From the NCBI GenBank assembly GCA_946480525.1, contig CAMLLA010000036.1, positions 1 through 16,877 on the forward strand: a DNA stretch of 16,877 nt, written 5' to 3'. The translations under genes were made by a program, and so were the position numbers. Origin of the DNA: an uncultured Asticcacaulis sp. Its GTDB lineage: Bacteria; Pseudomonadota; Alphaproteobacteria; Caulobacterales; Caulobacteraceae. The notes under the pieces were generated by a model. It was not told where the DNA came from. It made no database searches and saw only the letters and a program-made list of their open reading frames with translations. This document shows positions 1-6,451 of the stretch, in pieces (the stretch's first letter is position 1; each line of letters opens with the position of its first letter).

Positions 1-1
1 C

Positions 2-310
2 GAAGCCAACGTGCCCTACGACGAGGTGTTCGAGCTCGAGGACATCAACAGCGAGTTCGCGCAGACCGACGTCGCCTTCGTCATCGGCGCCAACGACGTC
101 ACCAACCCGGCGGCCAAGACCGACCCGACCTCAGCCATCTACGGCATGCCGATCCTGGACGTCGAAAAGGCCCAGACCGTCCTGTTCGTCAAGCGCGGCA
201 TGGCGGCGGGTTATGCCGGCGTCGAAAACGAGCTGTTCTTCCGCGACAACACCATGATGTTGTTCGCCGACGCCAAGAAGATGGTCGAAGGCATCGTCAA
301 GGGGCTGTAA
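2..310 (+). CDS. pntB: NAD(P) transhydrogenase subunit beta, C-terminal part (5' truncated by window)
   Basis: This is the last 102 residues of the proton-translocating NAD(P)+ transhydrogenase beta subunit, an inner-membrane protein that drives hydride transfer from NADH to NADP+ with the proton gradient. The visible part is the cytosolic NADP(H)-binding domain III. It contains the [10 protein letters not shown] segment, the [13 protein letters not shown] segment and the [17 protein letters not shown] loop (the family form is KRSM..GYAG..N.LFF), and ends in the usual [13 protein letters not shown] tail. The reading frame is open at the left edge, so the start and membrane helices lie outside. 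The GTG at 11 is an internal valine codon, not a start. A pntA partner would be expected upstream, out of view. The family assignment is very secure. Confidence 0.96.
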   Translation, partial: EANVPYDEVFELEDINSEFAQTDVAFVIGANDVTNPAAKTDPTSAIYGMPILDVEKAQTVLFVKRGMAAGYAGVENELFFRDNTMMLFADAKKMVEGIVKGL

Positions 311-319
311 GGTCTCCAT

Positions 320-736
320 ATGTCCGAACCGAAGACACAACCCACCGATGTTGATCCGCGCGCGTTTATCGCAACAGACGCGCCGGAGAAACATCGGGCG
401 GATTGCCTGGTCCTTCTGGACATGCTCACCGGGATCACCGGTGAAGCCCCCGTCATGTGGGGCGCGAGCATTATCGGCTTCGGCCAGTACACGATCACTT
501 CCGGCAAGACACCGCAGGTCTGGCCGCTGATCGGCTTTTCACCGCGCAAGGGCGATATCACGCTTTATATCATGCCAGGTTTCGACGATCTGGCGGAGCC
601 CCTATCCCGGCTCGGCAAGCATACCACCTCTGTGTCGTGCCTGTACATCAAGCGGCTGTCCGATATCGACCTCAATGTGCTGAGCAGCATTTTAAGCCAG
701 GCCTATAGCGCCGCGAAGGCGCGCTATCTTTCCTGA
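320..736 (+). CDS. DUF1801 domain protein (YdhG-like fold)
   Basis: A 138-residue protein beginning 9 nt after pntB, with AAGG placed 7 nt before the ATG, so it is probably co-transcribed with pntB. The central pattern MWGASIIGFGQYTITSG, then GFSPRKGDITLYIMPGF, and the late CLYIKRLSDID segment are the DUF1801 signature. Members are small cytoplasmic proteins with a YdhG-like fold and no established biochemical activity. There is no signal peptide or membrane segment. Length is normal for the stand-alone family and nothing appears broken. The family is confident; the function is unknown. Confidence 0.85.
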   Translation: MSEPKTQPTDVDPRAFIATDAPEKHRADCLVLLDMLTGITGEAPVMWGASIIGFGQYTITSGKTPQVWPLIGFSPRKGDITLYIMPGFDDLAEPLSRLGKHTTSVSCLYIKRLSDIDLNVLSSILSQAYSAAKARYLS

Positions 737-779
737 ACTTACGACCGGCTTACGCATTCATGCGCCATTCAGCCTTAAT

Positions 780-808
780 TTGGCATCTATAGCCCCATAT
801 GCTAGTAA
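780..808 (+). promoter_or_regulatory. possible promoter for the secreted paralogue pair
   Basis: TTGGCA at 780-785 and a poor TAGTAA at 803-808 are separated by 17 nt, in the AT-richer gap before the gene at 834. The -35 is good and the -10 matches only half the consensus. Spacing and place support it; sequence support is modest. Confidence 0.35.
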
Positions 809-833
809 CTAATCCTGTTTCGTGGGGGCGAAG

Positions 834-1553
834 ATGTCTATGAAAATGAAGAATATCGTTCTTGGCCTGACGGCCCTGTCACTGGTCGCGGGTACGCCTG
901 CCATGGCGCAGCTCAAAGCTCCGCAAGTGTCGTCCGAAGGCGGTATCTCAACGTCGACGGCGTCGGCGTCGGACGCCTTTCCCGGCCTGAAGGGCTTCCT
1001 TAGCCTGCCTGCGTCGGAGCGATCCCAGATCAATGTCTATTACGTCGCCCGCATCAAGCGCGCCGACAAGTCCCAGGTGAAGATCACCCTGGTCGACGGC
1101 GGCCGTCAAATTCCGCTGACGGTCCAGGGGGATGGCCGCATCACGCCGCTGCCAACCCTGGCGCAGCTCAACGGCGGCGCCAAGGTAACCATCAGCGGGC
1201 CGCAGTCGGGCTCCTATGCCATGAAAATCAAGGTCAATTCGACCCAGGCCAGCGGCCGAACCTATGACGCTGCGGGTCTTGCCCTCGGCGTCAAGCAGGG
1301 CAATGCGGCGGTCGGCAAGATCGCAGGCGCCGCCTCGTTCCTGGTCAAGAAGCTCGACCGCGTCTATTTCGTCGGCGGCGGCTCAGGCACGGTCGAAGTC
1401 GGCGGCCAGCAGAAAGCCCTGCCACGCACGGAGGTTGCCGGCGAATATCCGGCCGGCACGCCCTACTTCGTCCCGTCACAGTTTTCCGGCGCGACGCGTA
1501 TCACCCTGTCCAATCCGGCTTCGAACGCGCTGTTCGACACGGCGCCGAAGTAA
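834..1553 (+). CDS. secreted protein of unknown function, paralogue A
   Basis: A 239-residue exported protein that I do not recognise. Residues 1-25 form a signal peptide: basic MSMKMK, then a hydrophobic stretch ending TPAMA, with likely cleavage before Q26. The ATG at 834 is preferred because a G-rich Shine-Dalgarno-like GGGGG lies 5 nt upstream; GTG at 822 is also in frame. A low-complexity Ser/Thr/Ala stretch (about 37-48) precedes the conserved part. From FPGLKGFLSLPASER (49-63) to the end it aligns with the next gene, for example DGRITPLPT against DGLMQPVPT and LDRVYFVGGGSG against LQRVCFEGATSG. Alternating hydrophobic residues suggest a beta-rich periplasmic or surface protein (inference). 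It contains no cysteine. The two genes are 5 nt apart and probably form one operon. Confidence 0.8.
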   Translation: MSMKMKNIVLGLTALSLVAGTPAMAQLKAPQVSSEGGISTSTASASDAFPGLKGFLSLPASERSQINVYYVARIKRADKSQVKITLVDGGRQIPLTVQGDGRITPLPTLAQLNGGAKVTISGPQSGSYAMKIKVNSTQASGRTYDAAGLALGVKQGNAAVGKIAGAASFLVKKLDRVYFVGGGSGTVEVGGQQKALPRTEVAGEYPAGTPYFVPSQFSGATRITLSNPASNALFDTAPK

Positions 1554-1558
1554 GCATC

Positions 1559-2221
1559 ATGAAGGGGGCATTCTTCGCGGCAAGCGCCGCCTTGGTCATG
1601 GCGACAGCCAGCTCTGCACAGATGCCAGTCGAGACGCAGTCGATTCCTGCTGAAAAGCTGTTTCCGTTCCTGACCAATTATCTCAAGCTGCCGGCCAGCG
1701 AGCGCGACCGCTTCCATCCCAACTATCACCTGATGGCCAAGGGCGTGACGGTCAAAGGCGTTCTCAAACGCAAGTCGGGCGATGTCCCGCTGACCTTCGC
1801 GCCTGATGGACTGATGCAACCGGTGCCAACCGCCGCAGACATCGCCGCCGGCACGCAAATTCAGATGTCCGCCCCTAAGGACAGCAAGATCGGCATCGGC
1901 ATCAAGATCGCGTCTTCGGTCCCGCCGGCGACGACATTGGACGCCAGGGCCCTGAAGGCCAGTATCGAGCAGGCGCGCGCCGGTTCAAAAAAGGCCGCCG
2001 GGGCCATGGCGATAATGGTGCCGGACCTTCAGCGCGTCTGCTTCGAAGGCGCGACCAGCGGAACGGCTGTTGCCGCGAACGGCAGGACCGTCGCCCTGAA
2101 GACGGAAACTAAGAATGGCAGCGTCGATAAGGGCAGCCCGTGCTTTGCGCCGGCCGATGCGCCCGACGCGGTGCAGGTCAGACTGGATCGCATACCGCGA
2201 ACCCTGATTATTCTGAAATAG
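1559..2221 (+). CDS. secreted protein of unknown function, paralogue B
   Basis: A 220-residue exported protein starting 5 nt after paralogue A. Residues 1-20 form a signal peptide ending in TASSA, with likely cleavage before Q21. FPFLTNYLKLPASER (35-49) repeats the same block in paralogue A, and the rest aligns to the C-terminus with small gaps. It has two cysteines, C161 in LQRVCFEG and C195 in GSPCFAP. The aligned positions in A are both tyrosine, so a disulfide joining these two strands is plausible. There is no recognised domain, enzyme motif or lipobox. Its last 14 nt overlap, tail to tail, the end of the minus-strand membrane protein gene. The function is unknown. Confidence 0.8.
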   Translation: MKGAFFAASAALVMATASSAQMPVETQSIPAEKLFPFLTNYLKLPASERDRFHPNYHLMAKGVTVKGVLKRKSGDVPLTFAPDGLMQPVPTAADIAAGTQIQMSAPKDSKIGIGIKIASSVPPATTLDARALKASIEQARAGSKKAAGAMAIMVPDLQRVCFEGATSGTAVAANGRTVALKTETKNGSVDKGSPCFAPADAPDAVQVRLDRIPRTLIILK

Positions 2222-2744
2222 GCTCTTCGACAGCGGCCATGGCGGCGGGTACGCTGCCCTGGGCATCCGACCTGACCTGTTTTTGTACGTTGACGTACAT
2301 GCCCAGCCAGCCTCCGCCCCACGCGCACAATGCGACCAAGACCGGGCATATAAGGAAGATCAGCAAGGTGTTCGGCTGGACGACCAGGTCAATGAGGAAA
2401 AAGGCCGCCAGCAGCACGCCTGCGAGCCACGCCGGAAATTGACCGATCTTGGCCCAGCGCACGGCGCAGTAGGCGCCGGCCAGGGTGCCGAAAATCCACG
2501 ACACGGCGATGACCCAGTAGGAGCCGATCGGATCCGACTTCAGCAAATCCGAATGCGCGCTGAAATCAATATTCGGGTAGCGGGGAGCAATCGAGTAAAA
2601 CACCGATTTGGCGATCGTATAGGTGACCATGCCGATCAAAAGCCCCAGAAGCACCGCCAGCAGCACGACGAGCAGTTGACGGGTCTTGCCCTGGTTCCAT
2701 TCGGCAAGCCAGTCCTGGAAACGGCTGAAAAAGGTCGATTGCAT
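2208..2744 (-). CDS. four-helix integral membrane protein, function unknown
   Basis: A 178-residue inner-membrane protein. I chose the ATG at 2744 because AAGGG sits about 8 nt upstream; an in-frame extension to 2798 lacks such a site and adds a polar, unlikely N-terminus. Four hydrophobic segments are visible near residues 24-46, 76-95, 104-122 and 125-150. A periplasmic or cytoplasmic loop of about 30 residues (47-75) lies between the first two. The N-terminus (FFSRFQDWLAEWNQGKTRQ) looks amphipathic and the C-terminus is short and acidic. I recognise no family. It lies downstream of the thioesterase in the same direction with a 104-nt gap, and converges on the secreted paralogues. Confidence 0.75.
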   Translation of the reverse strand: MQSTFFSRFQDWLAEWNQGKTRQLLVVLLAVLLGLLIGMVTYTIAKSVFYSIAPRYPNIDFSAHSDLLKSDPIGSYWVIAVSWIFGTLAGAYCAVRWAKIGQFPAWLAGVLLAAFFLIDLVVQPNTLLIFLICPVLVALCAWGGGWLGMYVNVQKQVRSDAQGSVPAAMAAVEEPISE

Positions 2745-2848
2745 GGTTGGGGCCCTTTGTTTTGTTATGTCCCGATCATAACCAGCGCGATGACTCACGC
2801 TGGCCCGCCAGCCCCATTATTAACATAATCTAAACCGCTGAAAAGCGT

Positions 2849-3244
2849 TTATCGGTTAACAGGGCGGGGACGCCCGTCGTCGTCGATGGCGACAAAGGTA
2901 AAGCTTGCCTCTGTAACGCGCGTCTTGTCGAGGCTTTCTCGCGGGCGGCGATAGGCATCGACCTGCAGCTTCATCGAGGTCCGGCCAGTGGACGTCAGCC
3001 TGGCGTAGACGCTGACCTCATCGCCGACATGGACAGGCGTCAGGAAGACCATACCGTCGACAGCAATGGTCGCCACGCGGCCGCGCGAGACGCGTGACGC
3101 GACATTGCCGGCCGCCAGGTCCATCATCGACATCAGCCATCCGCCGAAGATATCGCCCGACGGATTGGTATCGGCAGGCATGGCTGTCGTCAGCAAGGCC
3201 AGGTCATTGGGGTCAGGCAGGCTTGTGTCGGTTATGCGGGTCAC
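2849..3244 (-). CDS. acyl-CoA thioesterase, hotdog fold, YciA-like
   Basis: A 131-residue hotdog-fold thioesterase that hydrolyses acyl-CoA to free acid and CoA in the cytoplasm. The YciA/acyl-CoA hydrolase signature is clear: NPSGDIFGGWLMSMMDLAAG (27-46), containing the catalytic-type Asp of MMD, then TIAVDGMVFLTPVHVGDEVS. The frame is open up to 3328, but the N-terminal extension is Arg/Ser-rich and unlike the family. The GTG at 3244 gives the usual length of about 130 residues and has GGAG some 10 nt upstream. Chain-length preference cannot be read from sequence. It is transcribed away from rpsU, with the rpsU terminator upstream of it. Confidence 0.85.
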   Translation of the reverse strand: MTRITDTSLPDPNDLALLTTAMPADTNPSGDIFGGWLMSMMDLAAGNVASRVSRGRVATIAVDGMVFLTPVHVGDEVSVYARLTSTGRTSMKLQVDAYRRPRESLDKTRVTEASFTFVAIDDDGRPRPVNR

Positions 3245-3334
3245 CAACGGGGATCTCCGAGAACTAGAGCGATATGGCGAAGGGTGAAGCGGCTTTCGCC
3301 TTAAATATCGCGACAAACAAAAATCCAAAGCATG

Positions 3335-3368
3335 AAAAAAGCGCCGAAGGCCTGGCCTTCAGCGCTTT
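3335..3368 (-). terminator. Rho-independent terminator of rpsU
   Basis: Read on the minus strand this is a long hairpin: AAAGCGC and GAAGG arms, with a single A/C mismatch between them, around a 5-nt loop. It is followed by a run of six T (3335-3340). It begins about 20 nt after the rpsU stop codon, the classic position and form. Confidence 0.85.
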
Positions 3369-3387
3369 CATACAGATATCCGTTCAA

Positions 3388-3621
3388 TTACGCCTTGGAA
3401 GGACGGCCGGTAGTGGCGCCGCCTTCGCGCTGGATGCGCTTGCGGGCCAGCTTGCGGGCGCGGCGCACGGCTTCAGCCTGCTGGCGAGCGCGCTTTTCGG
3501 AAGGCTTTTCGTAATGCACGTGGCGCTTCATTTCACGGAACGAGCCTTCACGCTGCATCTTCTTCTTGAGGGCCTTCAGGGCCTGGTCGACGTTGTTGTC
3601 ACGGACGAAAATCTGTACCAG
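3388..3621 (-). CDS. rpsU: 30S ribosomal protein S21 with apparent CTG start
   Basis: A 77-residue S21, the small basic protein of the 30S subunit near the anti-Shine-Dalgarno end of 16S r[23 protein letters not shown], then [19 protein letters not shown] and a basic helix [10 protein letters not shown] are diagnostic. Family members begin MVQ. Here the codon at the Met position is CTG (3621-3619), and the preceding in-frame codons (CCT, AGA, GAG, GGA, AAT) include no ATG, GTG or TTG. GGAG lies 8 nt upstream of the CTG, a normal ribosome-binding distance. The next in-frame Met is residue 22, which would remove the conserved head. The start is therefore CTG, or the base differs from the read. 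A strong terminator follows. Confidence 0.93.
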   Translation of the reverse strand: MVQIFVRDNNVDQALKALKKKMQREGSFREMKRHVHYEKPSEKRARQQAEAVRRARKLARKRIQREGGATTGRPSKA

Positions 3622-3697
3622 AGGTCTCTCTCCATTCGGTCTTGTTGGCGGCCCCTTCGAGGACAGGGCCCGCGCCGCAGCCGGTCCTCTCCGCCAT
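3599..3697 (-). other. possible short leader ORF overlapping the rpsU start
   Basis: On the rpsU strand an ATG at 3697 opens a 32-codon frame ([19 protein letters not shown]...) that ends in TGA at 3599, 23 nt inside rpsU and in a different frame. There is no clear Shine-Dalgarno before it. It could couple translation to rpsU, or be chance in GC-rich DNA. I lean slightly towards chance. Confidence 0.2.
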
Positions 3698-3704
3698 GGG
3701 ATGT

Positions 3705-3738
3705 AAAAAAAGTTGAGCCCGCAAACGGGGTCTGCGGG
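3705..3738 (-). terminator. terminator- or attenuator-like hairpin in the rpsU leader
   Basis: On the minus strand a CCCGCA/TGCGGG stem (3718-3738) with a 9-nt loop is followed six nt later by seven T (3705-3711). It lies about 85 nt upstream of the rpsU start. It could end a short upstream transcript or attenuate rpsU. The stem is only 6 bp and the T run is slightly displaced. Confidence 0.4.
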
Positions 3739-3903
3739 ACGGTCGCACTGCCCATACATCACGACCACGCCCATGTCCAGCCAAAGGCAGCGCGAAAAGG
3801 GAATTCCGGTAACGTTTTTTTGCGCTCTGACACGACGCGCTGCGACAATTTGCTGGCACATGCCCTCTTGGCTGCCGGCCGCGGAACGCCTATCCTGATC
3901 AAC

Positions 3904-4584
3904 ATGAGCGAAGCCGAGCCCTTTTCCGATCTCAAATCCGCCGAAGTCGCGCTGGCCCAGGCCGTGGCCGGCTTCATTCCGGAACTGGGCCTGAACCGCA
4001 TGAGTTTCCATGCGGGCGCAAGGGCCGCCGGCCTTAGTGTTGGCGAACGCGACCTGATCGCGCCTAACGGCGCCCTCGACATTGCCGCCATTCTGTGGCG
4101 CGGCCACGACGCCGCGCTGACGACGCCCGAGGTCACGGCCGCCCTCCCCGGCATGAAGATCCGCGAAAAGATCAATCATCTGCTCAACCTGCGCATCGAT
4201 GCCTTTGCGCGCGAGGAAAAGCTGGCTCACCGGTTGACGGGCTTCCTGATGCTGCCCATGCACCTCGATCTGCATCGCCGGCTGATGTGGGATACGGCCG
4301 ATCTTATCTGGCGGCTCGCGGGCGACAAGGCGCTCGATGAAAACCACTACTCGAAACGCACCATCGTCTGCGGCATCCTGGCCGCGGCCATGCTGACGCG
4401 CCTGTCGCGCGGCGCCGAGGCGCAGTCCGAACAGATTTCGCGCAATATCGACGCGGTCATGGAGTACGAGAAATTCAAGGCCAAGATGCCGTTCAAGCCG
4501 GAAGCGGCCTTCCTGCAACTGGCCGCCGATCTCGGCAAGCTGCGTTACGGCCGCTCCGACGCCGCGGCGGAAGCCGGCCAGTGA
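3904..4584 (+). CDS. COQ9-family ubiquinone biosynthesis protein
   Basis: A 226-residue COQ9 homologue. COQ9 proteins have a TetR-like helical fold, bind lipids or isoprenoids, and support ubiquinone ring modification (in eukaryotes with COQ7). The C-terminal half shows the family pattern [37 protein letters not shown] (131-167), and the N-terminal half has the TetR-like block [20 protein letters not shown]. The ATG at 3904 is chosen because upstream codons in the open frame are the antisense of rpsU and its leader. No good Shine-Dalgarno precedes it. It is divergent from rpsU, and its stop overlaps the next start (GTGA at 4581-4584), which implies translational coupling to a gene that seems unrelated in function. 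Confidence 0.85.
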   Translation: MSEAEPFSDLKSAEVALAQAVAGFIPELGLNRMSFHAGARAAGLSVGERDLIAPNGALDIAAILWRGHDAALTTPEVTAALPGMKIREKINHLLNLRIDAFAREEKLAHRLTGFLMLPMHLDLHRRLMWDTADLIWRLAGDKALDENHYSKRTIVCGILAAAMLTRLSRGAEAQSEQISRNIDAVMEYEKFKAKMPFKPEAAFLQLAADLGKLRYGRSDAAAEAGQ

Positions 4585-4895
4585 AGGCCATCCGCGCCCT
4601 CCTTGCCTGCCTGTGGATGCTGTTCGGCATTACGGCCGCCGCCCACGCCGGCATGGCTACACCCATCTCCGATCCCCCATGTCACGATCAGGCGGCCAAT
4701 CACCACCAGGCCACCGCGCAGAAGGCTCAGCAGGCGTTGTTGCCGTGTTGCAGCCAGCCGGTAGGGATCGCGCCCGCCGAGGTCTTTGTACCGTCGGCGG
4801 CACGCGTCGAATATCTCAGGCTTACGCCGGCGCCGGTTCTGAAACTGTCCAGCCTGCCATCCACGCACGAGCCACCGCCGCCCAAGAGCGTCTGA
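4581..4895 (+). CDS. small secreted Cys/His-rich protein, probable metal binder
   Basis: A 104-residue exported protein starting at a GTG that overlaps the COQ9 stop by 4 nt. Residues 1-22 are a signal peptide ([16 protein letters not shown]...AHA). The mature N-terminal part contains C34-H35, H41-H42 and a C56-C57 pair ([10 protein letters not shown] ... LPCCSQP), then a Pro-rich tail ([10 protein letters not shown]). Small secreted proteins with this CH...HH...CC layout occur beside copper-resistance genes in sphingomonads and caulobacters (from memory). Periplasmic copper or other soft-metal binding is therefore the best inference. The next gene, 38 nt on, is His-rich and fits a common metal role. 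No enzyme domain is seen. Confidence 0.7.
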   Translation: MKAIRALLACLWMLFGITAAAHAGMATPISDPPCHDQAANHHQATAQKAQQALLPCCSQPVGIAPAEVFVPSAARVEYLRLTPAPVLKLSSLPSTHEPPPPKSV

Positions 4896-4933
4896 TCGCC
4901 CCTTCCCGATCACATCTTTCAAGGACGCAAACC

Positions 4934-6157
4934 ATGTCTATTCTTACCAGGGCCGCCTCCACGGCCCTATTGGCGCTTGGCTTGATGCCCGCCGCCGCCT
5001 TCGGGCAAACCCACGATCACCACGCCCGCGATACCGCGCAAACCGGCGACGATCCGCACGCGCACATGAACCACGATGCGCCGGATCCGAAATGGCGCAT
5101 CCACACGCACGCCACCCTTTCCCTGGTCAACAGCCATCAGTCGGGGCCGCGCGGTGGCGACAAGACCTTTGTCGCGGGCATGGCCATGATGATGGCCAGC
5201 CGCGCGCTCGACGACCGCAACAGCCTCGAACTCAAGGCCATGCTGTCGCCCGACCCCTTTATGGGCAAGGACGGCTACCCCCTCCTTCTCCAGGCCGGCG
5301 AAACCGCCGATGGCGTCAACCATCTGGTCGACCGGCAGCATCCGCACGACCTGTTCATGGGACTGACGGCGCGCCTGACCCACCGGTTTGACGGCGATAT
5401 CACGGCTTTCGGAGAAGTCGGCTATCCGGGCGAATTCGCGTTTGGGCCTACCGCCTTCATGCACCGGCCGTCCGGCGAAAACTTTCCGACAGCCCCGCTT
5501 ACCCACCACTGGTTCGACAGCGGCCACATCACCTGGGGCGTTGTTACTGCCGGCGTGTCGAAAGGCCCGTTTACCCTGGAAGCGTCGCAATTTACCGGCC
5601 GCGAACCCGACGAAAAGCGATTTGACTTTGAAGAGGCCCGGCTTGATTCCACCGCATTGCGGCTCAGCTGGCAGGTCACACCGGACCTGAAAGCACAGGC
5701 ATCATGGGCGCGCCAGGTCAGCCCTGAAGCCCTGGAGCCCGACGAGGACCAGACCAAGTCGTCGCTCAGCGTCGAATATGCCCGCGACCTCGGTTCGCTC
5801 GGCGGATTGCGTTCGACCCTGGCCTGGGCGCGCAAGGAGAGCCAAGGCGGTCACAGTCACGGCGGTGACAAGCCGGCGGACGGCTGGCTCTTCGAAAACA
5901 CCTGGGTGATCAATCCGCGGTGGATGGTGCTGGGACGCTATGAACGCATCCGCAGCGACGAACTGGTTCACGATCCCTATTGGGTCGCCAAGACGGAGCT
6001 GGGCGGTGTGCGCACCTTCCGGATTAATGACAAGGCAACTCTCGGTCTCGGTCTTTCCCAGCAATTCAACAGCGTGCCGGACGCCCTGAAAACCGTCTAT
6101 GGTAACAATCCCAACGGAACCATCGCCTTCATGACGCTCAAACTGAACGCCATGTAG
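4934..6157 (+). CDS. His-rich outer-membrane beta-barrel-like protein, probable metal-linked
   Basis: A 407-residue exported protein. The ATG at 4934 has AAGGAC about 8 nt upstream, and residues 1-24 are a signal peptide ending AAAFG. The mature head is rich in His (H27, 29, 30, 42, 44, 47, 57, 59) with Asp and Met, a typical metal-capturing tail. The body has alternating aromatic and polar beta-strand patterns, an HPHDLFMGL motif and many W/Y girdle residues (WQVTPDLKAQASWARQ, WMVLGRYERI). A second His cluster HSHGGD lies in a loop. The chain ends in a strand, FMTLKLNAM. An outer-membrane barrel is inferred. Similar proteins are usually annotated as hypothetical near copper oxidase/CopB genes (from memory). 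The frame continues upstream to 4613, but that part is antisense-like and lacks a signal peptide. Confidence 0.72.
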   Translation: MSILTRAASTALLALGLMPAAAFGQTHDHHARDTAQTGDDPHAHMNHDAPDPKWRIHTHATLSLVNSHQSGPRGGDKTFVAGMAMMMASRALDDRNSLELKAMLSPDPFMGKDGYPLLLQAGETADGVNHLVDRQHPHDLFMGLTARLTHRFDGDITAFGEVGYPGEFAFGPTAFMHRPSGENFPTAPLTHHWFDSGHITWGVVTAGVSKGPFTLEASQFTGREPDEKRFDFEEARLDSTALRLSWQVTPDLKAQASWARQVSPEALEPDEDQTKSSLSVEYARDLGSLGGLRSTLAWARKESQGGHSHGGDKPADGWLFENTWVINPRWMVLGRYERIRSDELVHDPYWVAKTELGGVRTFRINDKATLGLGLSQQFNSVPDALKTVYGNNPNGTIAFMTLKLNAM

Positions 6158-6166
6158 GACCAAACC

Positions 6167-6451
6167 TCAGCCCTTGAGGGCTTCCAACCCCTCGGCGGTC
6201 ATGGTCAGGTTGACCTCGGTGATCTCTACGTCGGCGACGCCGTAAACCGAAAACGGATCAAGCTTGGCCATGGCCTCCACCTCTTCCCGCGGCCCTTGCG
6301 CGAAGATCATGCCTCCGGTGCGCGGCACCTTGCGGCCCGACGCCAGGAACATGCCGGTGCGATAGCCTTCACGCAGCCACGTCACGTGCGCATCAAGATG
6401 CTTGTCGACCTCGGCCTCGGGCGCCTTGTAGGTCAGGGACAGTACGAACAT
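6167..6451 (-). CDS. YciI family protein
   Basis: A 94-residue YciI-like protein (ferredoxin-like alpha+beta barrel). H22 in the HLDAHVTWL segment and the SGRKVPRTGGMIFAQG segment match the family pattern, and DPFSVYGVADVEITE is the usual C-terminal strand region (DPF....). The family includes putative dehydratases or hydrolases of unclear substrate. Its ATG overlaps the purK stop by one nt (TAATG), so it is the third gene of the purE-purK operon. A possible purine-metabolite link is inferred only from position. It ends 9 nt from the convergent barrel gene. Confidence 0.85.
   Translation of the reverse strand: MFVLSLTYKAPEAEVDKHLDAHVTWLREGYRTGMFLASGRKVPRTGGMIFAQGPREEVEAMAKLDPFSVYGVADVEITEVNLTMTAEGLEALKG
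6169..6182. terminator. small hairpin at a convergent junction
   Basis: AGCCCT (6169-6174) and AGGGCT (6177-6182) form a palindrome inside the last codons of the YciI gene, 12 nt after the barrel gene stop. It could help end the plus-strand transcript. There is no T run, so this is weak. Confidence 0.25.

Noticed and set aside
808..1033. Minus-strand open frame over the first secreted paralogue
   Set aside because: Codon-shadow with no recognisable protein and no start signals.
2782..2812. CCAGCG/CGCTGG and GCTGGC/GCCAGC inverted repeats upstream of the membrane protein
   Set aside because: Short GC stems with small or awkward loops and no T run; expected often by chance in this composition.
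3262..3275. CTAGAGCGATATG-like stretch and TTAGAGCATCCGG at 14694 as copies of a dispersed repeat
   Set aside because: They share only AGAGC; too short to call a repeat family from this window.
3274..3903. N-terminal extension of COQ9 to 3274
   Set aside because: This part is antisense to rpsU and its terminator; the COQ9 homology begins just after the ATG at 3904.
3388..4518. Long minus-strand open frame of 376 codons containing rpsU
   Set aside because: Only the last 77 codons are S21. The rest is antisense of COQ9 and leader DNA, with no family resemblance.
4613..4933. Upstream extension of the barrel protein frame
   Set aside because: It overlaps the Cys/His peptide gene in another frame and removes the signal peptide from the N-terminus. 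ATG 4934 has a Shine-Dalgarno and signal peptide.
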